From Plasmopara viticola (Eukaryota > Oomycota > Peronosporomycetes > Peronosporales > Peronosporaceae), in contig MBPM02000037.1 in NCBI GenBank assembly GCA_001695595.3, forward strand, positions 496,001-560,000: 64,000 nucleotides of DNA, written 5' to 3'. The notes under the pieces were generated by a model that was not told the DNA's origin, did no database searches, and saw only the letters and a list, made by a program, of their open reading frames with translations. The first letter of the stretch is position 1. Each line of letters opens with the position of its first letter. Both the position numbers and the translations under genes were made by a program. Below, piece by piece: positions 20,706 to 31,663 of this stretch.

Positions 20706-23085
20706 GAATTTTGCGAGGAGTCAAAAAAGAGACTGAAATCTAACTGTGTTTTGCAATTATCCTTGGATTCTAGTCAGCTCTGTCCCCACCGCGATTTTAG
20801 TCGGGAAACCATTCTGGGATTCAACGATTGTCAGAGTGTTACATCCTGTAATCCACCCAACTGCACCGAGTACAATGAGGTACTAGGTGTATTGATAAAC
20901 CTCACTCGTAAGTTGTCTGAGTTCTCTAGATGAATTGATATACCTCACTCGTAACTCGTCTAAGCTTGCACATGATTGTAAACAGCTTAAGTTTTAAGTA
21001 GGGATATGATATTACTATTATCATGCCCTTATGCCTACAAACATGCGGCTCGCGTGCGCAGCGTCCATTGCTTCTGATTCCAGATTCCATTGGTCTAGCA
21101 CTACTGATGTGGACATTTTAACATGGGAATTTCAAAAATGGTGAGGCATTGTCGAGACCATTTTATATATGTATCACTAAGAAACTGTGATTGGCAGCTT
21201 AGCTGATTTCCGCACAAGTTCCCGCTCCATGATTGGCCCGAGGCAAGCGGCGCCTGTACAATCGGCTCAGCAAAATGTTCATGTAATTTGATTTGATGAA
21301 CTTGCACGGTACGCTTCTATATAAGTAGCGGATCTGCAAGCCCGCCCAGGTCTTTTCGACAATGGCGAACATCATAAAGGTTAAATCCCTGGCACTATTT
21401 TTTGTCAAAGTTCCCACAAACCCGACCTACGCTGTAGATGGCAAGAGGGAGCATTAAATCAACAATTGGGTTCGCAGCAAGTAGAAGGCTTCCCTCAGTG
21501 ATATCAGTTGCTAAAACATATTTGACTGCCACCTAAACTTCGGCGTAGCTAAAGCGCATTCTCGTCAAGATGCGCGACGATGTACTTGATAAGACGCTGG
21601 TGGCGATCACATCGGCGATGAGGTCGGAGAGGACATTAAGGACGGAGAGAAATAAAGCTTCTGAGCCTTGAGAAGGTGTTCTTTAGTCGTTATGCGATGG
21701 AGAGGTCTGCGATGATACTCAATTAAACCATGACGACACGTACAGGTCCCATAATTGTACTTTTCCAGAGAAGTTGGGCTAGTCAGCACAGAGAAACAGC
21801 AATATGGGCATAGCGTCAGCGATTGCCTCAGACTTGGAACAAGTGCAAACCAACGCGTTTAAGGATAGCGTCGCCGTAACAGTTGACGCTATATATCGAT
21901 TTTGAATCGCATTTGCGGCACGCTGGAGCACGGTGACCGGGTTTGTTTAAACCCACTCTATTCTCTTTAAGGCGAGATATGAGTGATTGTTGCCGAGCGC
22001 TTCGGTTAAAAATGTCAAACTTTGTCGCTAATTTTAATACAATAAAAATTGCGGGTACACTTTTAGGATGTAAGTTGTCATGGCTATGGCATGGCACGAT
22101 TGAGCAAAATTGTTAATACATGCTCGGGAGGGATTTCACAGGAAGTCGTGTGCTGAAAATGGATACAGGAAGAAACAAGACGCGCTTGGCGCAATTTGTA
22201 GAGACTCTGCCCCTGCTCCGATTTTTGCCTCATGCCCCTCTTAGAAATTAGTCTAGGGCTCACGAGGTATTTAGGATATAGAGCGATTTGAAGTTCTAGC
22301 TTTCAACGTGTGACTTGTCAGGCGACAGGTATCATGACCAAGAAACGACTAGATAACGAACTGAACCACCATGGTGGCTTTTGAAGGAAAAGTGGACGCC
22401 GTGAGGACATCACAAACGTGTGGTATCTTAATTTTCGTTTAATTATTGGGTGTAGCGTAAGAATACCGTTTTACCATCGTCTGATCTGTCGTGTTTACGT
22501 GACATAGGTGGACGCGGACTAAAAGCGAGCGCCGAGGGGCAAAGTTGTAAAATCTCTTCAAATTGTGTTTGTTTAGATCTGCCAAATAGAGCTACCCCGT
22601 TCATGACAAAGAACTTCTTGCGAAAAAAATATTTAAGTGAAACGTTTATTCTGGCAGCATCTAAGTCATACATGATATGTAGACCACGCACTGCGACTTA
22701 GTCGCCTCACATCTCGTAGAGAATGACCAAATGGCTTCGCTTTTTCTTCTAAAGTGTAACCAGAAAATCAAGTTGCTTCAACCTAAGCATGTTTGCGTTG
22801 CCCAGACAATCAAATAGCAGATGTTAAGGCTACAATTTTGTCTGTAGCGATAATATGAGCGAAGCAGATTTTCGCGATGACTAGTGGGTAGATCTGCAAG
22901 AGGCTTTGTGGGAAATCTGCGTTTGATGACTCGGACAAATGAGCGACACGGCCATGCAATATATAATCCGAAGTCTTGTATTACAACACCGATCAAGGTG
23001 ATCCACCTTGTGGCTCATTACAATAAGTTCATACAATATCGTATTCTCTATGAGGCTTTTGATACACTAAAAGGAGACGTATGGT
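20706..23085. other. Gene-free stretch with transposon debris
   Basis: No intact gene. A pair of direct repeats reading TTGATA(A/T)ACCTCACTCGTAA lies near 20892 and 20935. A TATA-like CTATATAAG at about 21317 precedes a short open frame that soon stops. The right end runs into a gypsy integrase relic, so parts are probably old retrotransposon sequence. Confidence 0.35.
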
Positions 23086-23665
23086 TTGGAAAGCACCTTA
23101 TCTTGGGGGCTAGAGCTGTACATGTGGTTCGCCCGTATGTGTGCACATGTTAAATCATCAAACAGCTTTTATTCTCGCCAGATGCAGCTGCACTATTGGC
23201 AAGATTGTCGACATAAGTATGCTTTTGAACTCGCACTGCCGTTTAACTTAGCAGGCAATACTGACATTGTCGGCTTTGCTAACTTTATTTAACAGAAGGG
23301 CTGTTAAATGGCTGTATCGCGCACGAACGGTAATGTTTTATCAGCAGCGCTGTTCCTCGATCGTGTCCATAGTCAACCAAAACTTATAGAGTCATTTGCT
23401 TGTTCCGAGGCCTCCGCGTTTCATATTCATTTTGAATATGTGTTTCGTTAAGGTGCCTGGTACCAAGCTGAAAATGTCCGCAGCGGACCATGTTCAGACC
23501 AATGGTCAGGCAGAGCAAAGAATCTGCATTGTTGTGCAATGTGTGCGCGGATAAGCCAAGGCGCTGTAGTATCACTTGATCACTTTAGAATTTGCATTAA
23601 GTAATACCGTTCATGCCTCGGAAGGCTATAGGCCATTTCGAGTGAATTGCTTTTGTATTTCCCTA
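23086..23665 (+). pseudogene. Ty3/gypsy integrase relic
   Basis: Frames shift repeatedly, but the order of pieces matches a gypsy integrase: LYMWFARMCAHVKSSNS (zinc-domain end), FNLAGNTDIVGFANF (the GNTGIVVFVDR region), VLSAALFLDRVHSQ, then VPGTKLKMSAADHVQTNGQA (the ADHPQTDGQ region), and SNTVHASEGYRPFRVN (the SVHASTGxxPFxVN region). The DDE catalytic core is degraded and the stops are numerous. No LTRs were located nearby. Confidence 0.7.
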
Positions 23666-26342
23666 ACGTCTTTACACTTGTTTTGGGCTCATTAGTAGGG
23701 GGATGACCGAGAGGCTTGCTGTTACAACCCCCCCCCTCAAATCGATACCATGTCAAAGTCTTTTCACCTAAAGACTCATTGTCTTAGAGCACGTACGATA
23801 CAAAATGGTTGAAAGATAGAACATTCAATGGAAACAGTCAGATCGCAAGGAGAGAAACAGCTAAATAGAATTGTGTATGGGACATTAAATAAATATAAAT
23901 GCTAGAATTCTTCTTACAATCAAATTTATAGCTGTCTGTAAGTCTCAAATGTGCCTGTGCTTCTTAAACGTTTAACAGAAAGACTTAGTGTGTACCTTAA
24001 GCCTTTTAGATGAATGCAAACACATCTAGTGCTTAATTATGGTTCACGTAAGCGGAGGCACGACAAAAAAGCACGCTCCAGTAGATATGCTAGAATTTGA
24101 TTTTAGACACAAAGTACTAAAACTTATGTTTCGAAGGAAGCGAGTCGAGCGACTTGCTTGCGAGGCAATACCACTGAGTGTTCTAGGTCTGAGATCAGAC
24201 AGGGCAAGTTTTGGAGAAAGGCATCTAACGCAAGTCACGGTAAACACAGTCTAGACCATCGGTGCTAAGGCATATTAAATCATGTGCTGCGTTTACCAGA
24301 CGTCATCTATGATCGACATTACGGCAAAGAATTTTTAGTGGGCATTATGATAGCGCATAGTCCTTTTTCTATTGCCTTGATAGAGAGCGAGTGCCACTTC
24401 CTCTTAAACGGCATGCGAGTCACCGATGCCAATGTCAAGCCTAATGTCTCGTAAAGCGGGGGGAATTTTATATACAGCTTTTTAGCGTCTGCAACAAAAA
24501 CACGCGTTTCATTAGACTGGAGGTGCTGGGACCACAAGCGGATATCATTGTGAGACGATGCGAAAGCAGTACCCATGGAAGCATGATGTTTGAATTCCAG
24601 GAGTACGTACTGGCAGTCGCCGACGACTCGTGCTCCACTCAAACCTTTACAATTTAGTACTTCTCGCTATGTCAAGGTGAAACTTGTATGAGCATTTGAC
24701 GTTTATCATTTTGTTCTCACAAGCTGTACTTCCTGAATCTTAATTGTTCTATATTTGAATCTTATACTTAATAATTGTCGCTAGCCGTAACAAAGTCGTT
24801 ATTTAATGTTACCTTTGAAATATTGTGGTCAATCGCTATCGATGACGGTATGCATATTATGCTATATATATAAGACCCTGCCACAATTGTGGCAGCGACT
24901 TGAGTCGCGTATTAAGAGTTGGCATAAAGAAACAAAGCAAATTTTTTAGCTTTCTCAGGGGCTCTTTTACATAAGTTTTGCCGTAAGAATCAATATAGGA
25001 GTCGTTTTTGCCCGTTGTGCCGTCAAAAGTTCAAGCTGCAAACTCTTTTTTTACTGATCCTGCCACATATTCTGATGTAGTAGGAGTGGCATACTATATT
25101 TACGTACCGTTGTCGCTGAACTTTGCAAGAAGTGCTCATAAGTTGGATCCCAACTTGCTTGAAAAAAGTTGCAGGGAGTGTCGAGTGCTTGGCGCGTCAG
25201 TGTATTTAAGCGATTGTGCTTATGTCGCTTTTATCAGAAGTGAGACTGGTGCACAACGGCCTCATTCGTCAAAGGAAGCTACAAAACTACGTGTTTTGGG
25301 GAGCTAATGCATCTCTGCACCTAATAGGCACAAGGCATACAAGTTGCTTTCACTGTATTTTTTTCATTTTCGGCAAAAAATATACTAATGCAATCATTTT
25401 TTGGTGTGTTCCACAATTTAGCACAAAGCAAAACCATATTCTACGCAACACAATTTACAAATCTTCCAAACAATAGCCGCAATAGCTTTGTATTGCCATT
25501 TCCTGCCGCCGAGCTATAAACGGTCTCGAATGTATTGTCGTTGTTGCGTCTAATTGCCCAATGCAATTGACTTTTAATGGTCCATGGAGCATTTGTGAGT
25601 CGTTTTCCGTGGGAGGATGATACTTAGCAAAGTTTGATAGGCGGGATGACCGAGAAAAGAACCACAAAAATAATTTACATTCGACTTACTATTGAAGCTC
25701 GTATATTATTGGCGTAAGCAGTATCTTTTTAGCGCTATTGAACGAAGTGACGACAGGCAAGGTTTTCCCTAGTTTGAGAGTTAGCGGCATTGAGAGCCGC
25801 CGCTCTTACTACTGTCACCTTGTTAGATCGAGTGGTGATATTATTGACACTCGCGCTATTGCTAGCATCGTTAGATATACGTGATTTCTCAGAGCGGATT
25901 GGAAAGAGGCTTATCAATTTTTTGGTATTTCTTGAGCATTGCAAATTCATTAATGACACAGACAGCACATCACCAAACTTGGAAGTAGTCTATCAATCAC
26001 AATAATAATTTGCTCGTGTTTGCGAACGTATATTTTGCTTGCCATTAACGAATGCATGGACGGTAGCATTGTTGCATCCGGTTATTATCAAAATTCAATG
26101 CCGAGGAAGCCTCGGTATACCAGTCCATTCAAATGATAGATATTTTGGTGATGCCTACTGCCTATTCATCGGACAAAATTGTGTTTATGCCAAAATCAAG
26201 TTCGAGTGATCCGACGGTAATGTCTGCTGCGTCACAATTGACACTAGACGCTTGTGACAGATCCGCTAAGGCTAAAGTCTGCGCTTGTGACATGCTTTCC
26301 TCGACTCAATTAAGCGCGTATTGGTATTATAAAAAGGGAAAC
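23666..26342. other. Gene-poor stretch, possible retrotransposon debris
   Basis: No intact gene. A TATA-like run at 24862-24872 is followed by a perfect 16-bp palindrome at 24879-24894 and a smaller hairpin at 24896-24907. The open frame from about 25008 contains DPATYSDVVGVAYYIYV, faintly like the copia reverse-transcriptase C-terminal region (DPTxYRSVVGxLQYxT), but this is too weak to call. The minus-strand open frame at 24319-24639 is unassigned. Confidence 0.3.
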
Positions 26343-26637
26343 GATACCGGGCAGGCACTTTTCGCTAACGGGCAGGCACTGATGTTTATATGAATTAAAT
26401 TGATTGGCATTTCTTCTTTGTGATTGGCTGGAGGGTAAATCTTCAGTCATGATATCAATTCTCATATGCTACACCAATCTCAGATGCAACTTATCCCAAA
26501 ACTACTTTTCGACGTTAAAACCGCGACTTTCCACGCAACTTTGACGTATTCTTCCGCAGTAACATCACCATGAACACCCTGCAAACTCTTGACCAGCGTG
26601 TCTTCAGCTCTCACGAGGACGCACGCAAAGCAATAAA
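26343..26637. repeat. Left inverted arm of foldback element
   Basis: Inverted partner of 26901-27195, with only a scatter of substitutions visible by eye. Confidence 0.8.
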
Positions 26638-26680
26638 CCCCTCATCTCCGAGCTCCGTGTTTTTAGCTTTGCGTGCGTCT

Positions 26681-26740
26681 TTGACAGGATTCGAACCTAC
26701 GACCTAATGGTTTACAGCCATTTGCTCTACCATTGAGCTC
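26681..26740 (-). pseudogene. tRNA-Tyr(GTA)-like fragment, copy 1
   Basis: On the minus strand a D arm (GCTC-AATGGTA-GAGC), a perfect anticodon arm (AATGG-CTGTAAA-CCATT, anticodon GTA) and a T arm (GTAGG-TTCGAAT-CCTGT) are in correct order and spacing. The acceptor stem halves do not pair. The style (AGCTCAATGGTAGAGC) is organellar or bacterial rather than cytosolic, so an organelle origin is possible. Probably not a working tRNA. Confidence 0.6.
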
Positions 26741-26814
26741 CGTGTTTAACCCCTCATCTCCGAGCTCCGTGTTTATCATTCCCGAGCTCCGTGTTTTTAG
26801 CTTTGCGTGCGTCT

Positions 26815-26874
26815 TTGACAGGATTCGAACCTACGACCCAATGGTTTACAGCCATTTGCTCTACCATTGAGCTC
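26815..26874 (-). pseudogene. tRNA-Tyr(GTA)-like fragment, copy 2
   Basis: Second copy, 134 bp after the first, identical over the 60 bases except one change in the variable region next to the anticodon arm. D, anticodon and T arms are kept and the acceptor stem is again missing. Confidence 0.6.
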
Positions 26875-26900
26875 TTTAACCCCTCATCTCCGAGCTCCGT

Positions 26901-27195
26901 GTTTATAGCTTTGCGTGCGTCCTCGTGAGAGCTGAAGACACGCTGGTCAAGAGTTTGCAGGGTGTTCCTGGTGATGTTACTGCGGAAGAATACGTCAAAG
27001 TTGCGTGGAAAGTCGCGGTTAAACGTCGAAAAGTAGTTTTGGGATAAGTCGCATCTGAGATTGGTGTAGCATATGAGAATTGATATCACGACTGAGAATT
27101 AACCCTTTAGCCAATCACAGAGAAGAAATGCCAATCAATATAATTCATATAAACATCAGTGCCTGCCCGTTAGCGAAAAGTGCCTGCCCGGTATC
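26901..27195. repeat. Right inverted arm of foldback element
   Basis: Inverted partner of 26343-26637. The outer end at 27195 mirrors the left end base for base over the first 16 bases. Confidence 0.8.
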
Positions 27196-28145
27196 AATAC
27201 CCTATAAAAAATTTAACCTGTTATGTACCCTTTAGAAGAAGATTAGAAAGAGACAACCAATTGTGCGTAATTCGCACCGGACTCGAGCAAGTGAATAGCC
27301 AGGCTAAGCCACTTTCCCAAAATCTTTTGTTTCTATCATAAGGTCAAGCTTTTCAATGAAGCACATTAAAAAGGGAAGGTTTCTTGCGCCGAAGATGCAC
27401 ATATCTGCTGTAGCATATGAAAGTTTTTGCGCGCATGCCCTCGAGCACTGCTCGTACGTGAAAAACCGTGTCAAACTATTGTCTTAGCTCACGCCCTGTG
27501 AGACCTAATCAATTGCGCAGAGATGATTCGCAGCTCTTGATTATGACCAGCGATGCCGCTCAGAGTGTCAAGGGAATGCATGAGGCTTGGGAAACATTTC
27601 TCGGCGAGATCGATTGCACTGGTCATGGTACATCCCGTGTTGTTACAATGCAATACGTCCTTCCTAAGAATCGGCGTCTGTGCTGGGATGGTAGCCGCAC
27701 TTCAAAGAAAGTCGGCTTGGAGTGAGAAAACGCAATTTTTTACCCATTGTCGCCCCGTCCCGATATCTGTGAACCTACTTTCGTGTCACGCATTATCTAA
27801 TTTGTCAATTCTACGACTTAAACCTCTATGAATTGGTAACGCCGAAGGTGGGTTGTTAGTAGTGTTTTGATACCAAAGGATGATACTGCTCCGATAATTT
27901 CTCCAGCGTGCACTTAGTTTGAACGATTTATCATTAGCGATGAGAGGCGGATCGCTTCTTCAGCACTGCATCGGCTGTGCTGTACGCTTTACGAGCCTCT
28001 CTATAACTTTTTTTCCATCGTCAGCTTGAGGCATCAGCTGATCGACCATACCGGTATTCCTCTAAAAAACACAATTGCGCCATTATCTTCATTAATAAGA
28101 GTCTTTGTTAACATCTTATTAGTAAATCTTAAATCGAGCCGTAAT
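27196..28145. other. Gene-free stretch
   Basis: No supported gene. A small + frame at 27543-27725 (MTSDAAQSVKGMHEAWETFL) looks slightly protein-like but has no recognised family. Confidence 0.35.
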
Positions 28146-29864
28146 CTATAAAAGGCATTCAAACCATTTAAGCGGCTTCTTTTTGTCTCCAAATACGCCA
28201 TCGCCGTTCCGAAAGGAGGTATCGACGTGATTCAGCCCAGACCTATAGCGCATACTTTCGTATGAGTTGTCGAAGGAATCGAGAGAAAGGCCCATTGCAC
28301 AGCTTGAATATTCTACAATGCCGTCGTTTTCAGGTGAGTGGTGTGGTAAAACTTTACCGGCTAGCGCGTAGACCGCCGACTTCACTGTGACCAGACCCAT
28401 AAAGCTGTTGCTGCACATGACTGCGGACACATTCGTTGCGTAAGCACTTTGCGCAGCAGCATAGGCATCGTTTAAGGATTGCGACGAAAAGGTCGAGCCC
28501 TTGTACGCCAGCGACAACTCGCCAGCATTGGTCGGACATCCCCCAAGCAAGTCAATGATAGTATCAACAACGGCGTGGTGATCTCTGCTGCACCATTCCT
28601 GGATATAGTTTGAGCCCATGCTTCCTTCCATAGGGGCGCTTGCGGCAACCCAGGTCGACGACGGGTCAATGATAGCCTTACCACTAGCGATAGCTCCTGC
28701 TAGGATCAGGTTTCCCATTGAGTGACCAAAATAAATCGTGTCCCTGATCGTTCCAGTGGCCGGGTCACTTGTTGGACTTGCTTGAACTAACAAAGCGACG
28801 AGCCGTTGCTGAAATGCCGGGTCATTCCACGAATTTTTTTTCGTGGCCAACGTGATAAATTGTCGGCTTGAGCAGCATGGCGAATGGTCTTTAATTTCGG
28901 ACCCAAAATAGTTTTCCGGGTCGTGGGGCGTCAGGCCGTAATCATCATGAGAACTTAGGCCAGCAACAAACACGCACACTCGTTGAGCGCCTTTGCAGCG
29001 ACACGAATCGTCCGAGACAAGATCCCAAACATTGTCAAAGAAGCCTTCGGCACGAAGAGCGCGGTGAGTCCACTCCGTGACCGAGAGATGTAACATTGAC
29101 GATAGCGATGAAGTAATACGATCACCAAATGGGATTTTACCACACGAAGCCAGCATCGCCATGGGCACGCGCGGAGCCACGATGGCCGGCGCAGTTGTTT
29201 CGTACCTCACAGTGATGTCCAAGTGCTTGCCAAAAATTTGAAATCCATCGTGCTGAAGCCACGACTGGCGCGCACATACCACAAAATCTTCTCCTGCAAA
29301 TTTAAGGACCAAAATCGAGCCATCTTGACACTTATCATTCATAAAACCAGTCTGTATAACAGTCGTCGAGCCTTGGATGGCATATAAAACGCTTTCGATA
29401 GGCGGAATGGAGCCTGAAGGGAGACATAACGATTCAGCCTCGGATGCTGGCTGATTCGTCAAACGATGAGTATAATACGTTGTTTCGTTCACAAGAGAGT
29501 ATTCGTGCACATGACCATCGATTTCGATCGACGCCAATCCGTTGTATACCATTCGGTTATCGTCCGTCAAGCCCGTTGGTGCTGGAGTCGCCACCAAGTC
29601 AAACATTGAAGCCCCATGCACGTACATAGCCTTGCGCTTAAGCTTAAACGTTAGTCGAAGTGCTGGCTGTTTCTGCAGATTTCGTAAAATTTGGTGCTTA
29701 GCGATATGGGAGTGAAAGTGGTGCCTGTAGTTGGTCAGTTGAACCACGGCAAGCAGAGTGCCGAGAGCAGCGATCGCAACGAGACGCCATAACGCACATG
29801 GTCTACAGTGATGTCGTGTTTTGTCTTGAGGTCGCTGCTTCACAAAGTTTTCAGAGTGGTGCAT
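28146..29864 (-). CDS. Membrane-anchored lipase-like alpha/beta hydrolase
   Basis: The intronless frame encodes 572 residues from ATG 29864. An in-frame ATG at 29927 would add 21 residues; upstream of that there is only GTG. Residues 25-43 form one transmembrane helix after a basic N terminus, so a type II membrane or secreted protein is likely. The C-terminal half has a lipase-like triad: Ser in IYFGHSMGNLILAG (about residue 381), an Asp candidate in SPENDGIVEYSS and His in YRSGLNHVDTSF. Many paired cysteines (DDSCRCKGAQRVC, SPCCSS) suit an extracytoplasmic location. The GHSMGN elbow is shared with broad lipase and PGAP1-type families, but I cannot name a substrate. The frame is intact. Confidence 0.8.
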   Translation of the reverse strand: MHHSENFVKQRPQDKTRHHCRPCALWRLVAIAALGTLLAVVQLTNYRHHFHSHIAKHQILRNLQKQPALRLTFKLKRKAMYVHGASMFDLVATPAPTGLTDDNRMVYNGLASIEIDGHVHEYSLVNETTYYTHRLTNQPASEAESLCLPSGSIPPIESVLYAIQGSTTVIQTGFMNDKCQDGSILVLKFAGEDFVVCARQSWLQHDGFQIFGKHLDITVRYETTAPAIVAPRVPMAMLASCGKIPFGDRITSSLSSMLHLSVTEWTHRALRAEGFFDNVWDLVSDDSCRCKGAQRVCVFVAGLSSHDDYGLTPHDPENYFGSEIKDHSPCCSSRQFITLATKKNSWNDPAFQQRLVALLVQASPTSDPATGTIRDTIYFGHSMGNLILAGAIASGKAIIDPSSTWVAASAPMEGSMGSNYIQEWCSRDHHAVVDTIIDLLGGCPTNAGELSLAYKGSTFSSQSLNDAYAAAQSAYATNVSAVMCSNSFMGLVTVKSAVYALAGKVLPHHSPENDGIVEYSSCAMGLSLDSFDNSYESMRYRSGLNHVDTSFRNGDGVFGDKKKPLKWFECLL

Positions 29865-30513
29865 CGATATGTTGTAAATAAAAAATGACTGATCGTGAGC
29901 AAATGAAGGATTTGCGAACGACTTCATGAAAGCGTAGAAGCGAGTACAGCCATTTGGATTAAATAAATTACCGTTGGCGCCCCCTCCACAGACTCGAGCG
30001 AACAACTTCGCCACACGTAGCCCCACTAGAAAAGCTGTGGTGGCATCAGTAAAACGACTCGTATCTTCATCGTCAACGACCTTTTGTGACCGGCAGAGGC
30101 AGAGATTATCATGTCTGTGGCGATCCGAAAAGCATTATGGTCACGGCGGGTAAAGAATATGTTATTGATTACTATCAGCGTCTGAAATAGTTACACACAG
30201 TGTAACGCTAGGGCAACGCAGCTGTTTACACCCAAAACGTCTATTTCGGCGAGCGATGCGACCCGAGGAGAAAACAGTCTGAGAAGCAGAGCGTGTAGAA
30301 TTTGCAAAGGCAGACCCAGTTTCAAGCACCTCGGCTAGCTGGTGCATTGCACTCGGTAAGTGAGATAATGTACTTCTCGCGACTTAATTTGTCGTTTACG
30401 AGTCAGTCCAATACTCTTGCCAAGTCAAACGATTTGTGACTGTCTAAATCGTATCGGAGATTATGTTTTTGTAGTACATTAGTCGAATTATATTAGACAT
30501 ATACTTCCGGCAC
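29865..30513. other. Promoter side of hydrolase gene, otherwise empty
   Basis: Contains the upstream region of the minus-strand hydrolase. No gene seen. Confidence 0.4.
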
Positions 30514-30862
30514 ATGCGAATTCTCTTTTCGGAAAAGGTTGGGGTGACGCCCTCCTTCCAAGCGCGGGGGCTAAATGCTCGCGCGCTTCGGGCAGGTGCT
30601 CTCGGGCATCTGCAGGTCTCTAACGAGTCTCACACTCGACGCGACGGTGTCCAGCACCAGGGCGCCACCTGGGCTCTTACCAAGTCAGAAGTACACAAAA
30701 TAATGGAAGACCCTCACGGCCTCGGGGCTGGCTGCACTGCCCGCCGAACGAGACCCGACGTATGCGGACACCACTCTATGCCGTGGACTAGCCATAGAGC
30801 CTAGCACGTGCATAACTTGGCAACGCGATAACGTAATACAATACAATACAATGCGAATTCTC
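30514..30862 (+). mobile_element. SINE-like element with 12-bp target duplication
   Basis: A 325-bp GC-rich insert (30526-30850) is flanked by the direct repeat ATGCGAATTCTC (30514-30525 and 30851-30862). Its 3' end is a tail of AATAC pentamers (ACGTAATACAATACAATACA). Short length, no coding capacity, a simple-repeat tail and a target duplication are the hallmarks of a SINE. I could not find clear polymerase III A and B boxes, so it may be truncated at the 5' end or derived from a non-tRNA source. Confidence 0.7.
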
Positions 30863-31034
30863 CCTTTCCTCGAGCGCGTGGATATCCGTGGACAATTGTA
30901 AATGACTTTTGCATGCTGATTTCGTCGCCAAGTGCAACCAACCAGCATAGCGACTTGCAGCGTAACGATAGTCAATAGGTCAGGTATTGTCGATCAGCTT
31001 TATTGCGATATACCGTACAATAGACGCGGTGCAT

Positions 31035-31663
31035 ATAAATGCTAGGTGTCACGGGATAACACCCGATGGTGGGGATGAGAGGAGCCTCGAACTCATGCAT
31101 CGATCGAGTCACGATTCTACAATGAGTTCAGGAGGGTAATCTATTTGATAGTTTTCATTCTGTATGATGCTGTACGTCCACATGTAGTGCCTCAAACTTA
31201 TGCATAAATCGACAGCAATGAGATGAGGAGGGTAATCTATTTGAAAGTTTGCATTGCTGTCAATACAGTAGTACGCCGACAATGTCACGTCGGATATACT
31301 GCGATGCTACATGCCACCGTGCGTCTACATGCAGTGCCACGCCCACAACGCCGGCCTGTGACCAGCCTTCATTTGTGGTGGCTGATACCATTACTATAAG
31401 GTTTCTGCAACATTACAATAAATTTTATTCACTCTTCGCGTCGAGGTCAATGAGGCAGAGGGCATACGATACCTAAAAAGCTTTCGCATTTCTACCCGGA
31501 TGAAAAAGCAATGATTGTATGATCAACCACTAGCATCCAGCACCAATCTTGAAAGAAAATACGCTCTGGATTTTGTGTAAAACTATACTCCGTGCCACAT
31601 TCGTGGCCTCGTCCCATTGAAGAATTTGCCAAGTCCACTTACAAACGCAGGAGGTTACTCGGC
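31035..31663 (+). promoter_or_regulatory. Upstream region shared by all P450 copies
   Basis: This region is the reverse-complement counterpart of the sequence upstream of P450 copies B and C. It includes an internal duplication of a block around GGTAATCTATTTGA (near 31136 and 31230) with a spacing of about 100 bp. A 64-codon frame (MSRRIYCDATCHRAS...) is kept in the copies because of the duplication; it could be an upstream ORF. The promoter role is inferred from position only. Confidence 0.45.

Larger units (their letters stand above)
26343..27195. mobile_element. Foldback element with 295-bp inverted arms and tRNA-like core
   Basis: The left arm 26343-26637 and right arm 26901-27195 are nearly identical inverted copies of the same length. 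Each outer end starts GATACCGGGCAGGCAC and carries a second GGGCAGGCAC 20 bp further in. The 263-bp centre holds two 134-bp-spaced copies of a tRNA-like sequence and three copies of CCCCTCATCTCCGAGCTCC. No transposase or other protein is encoded, so this is a non-autonomous foldback or MITE-like element. No clear target duplication was found at the ends. Confidence 0.75.

Noticed and set aside
21361..21456. Short frame after a TATA-like box (MANIIKVKSLALFFVK)
   Set aside because: It stops after about 31 codons with no splice donor or recognisable domain.
25008..25307. Possible copia reverse-transcriptase end
   Set aside because: Only DPATYSDVVG resembles the family; the following sequence does not, so the likeness may be chance.
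26681..26874. Working tRNA-Tyr genes
   Set aside because: The acceptor stems do not pair in either copy, and both copies lie inside a foldback repeat.
29928..30026. N-terminal extension of the lipase-like protein to 626 residues
   Set aside because: The first codon is GTG. ATGs at 29927 and 29864 are usable, and 29864 places the membrane helix near the N terminus.
31592..31663. 24-residue N-terminal extension of P450 copy A
   Set aside because: It depends on a GTG start; the ATG at 31664 matches the start of copies B-D exactly.
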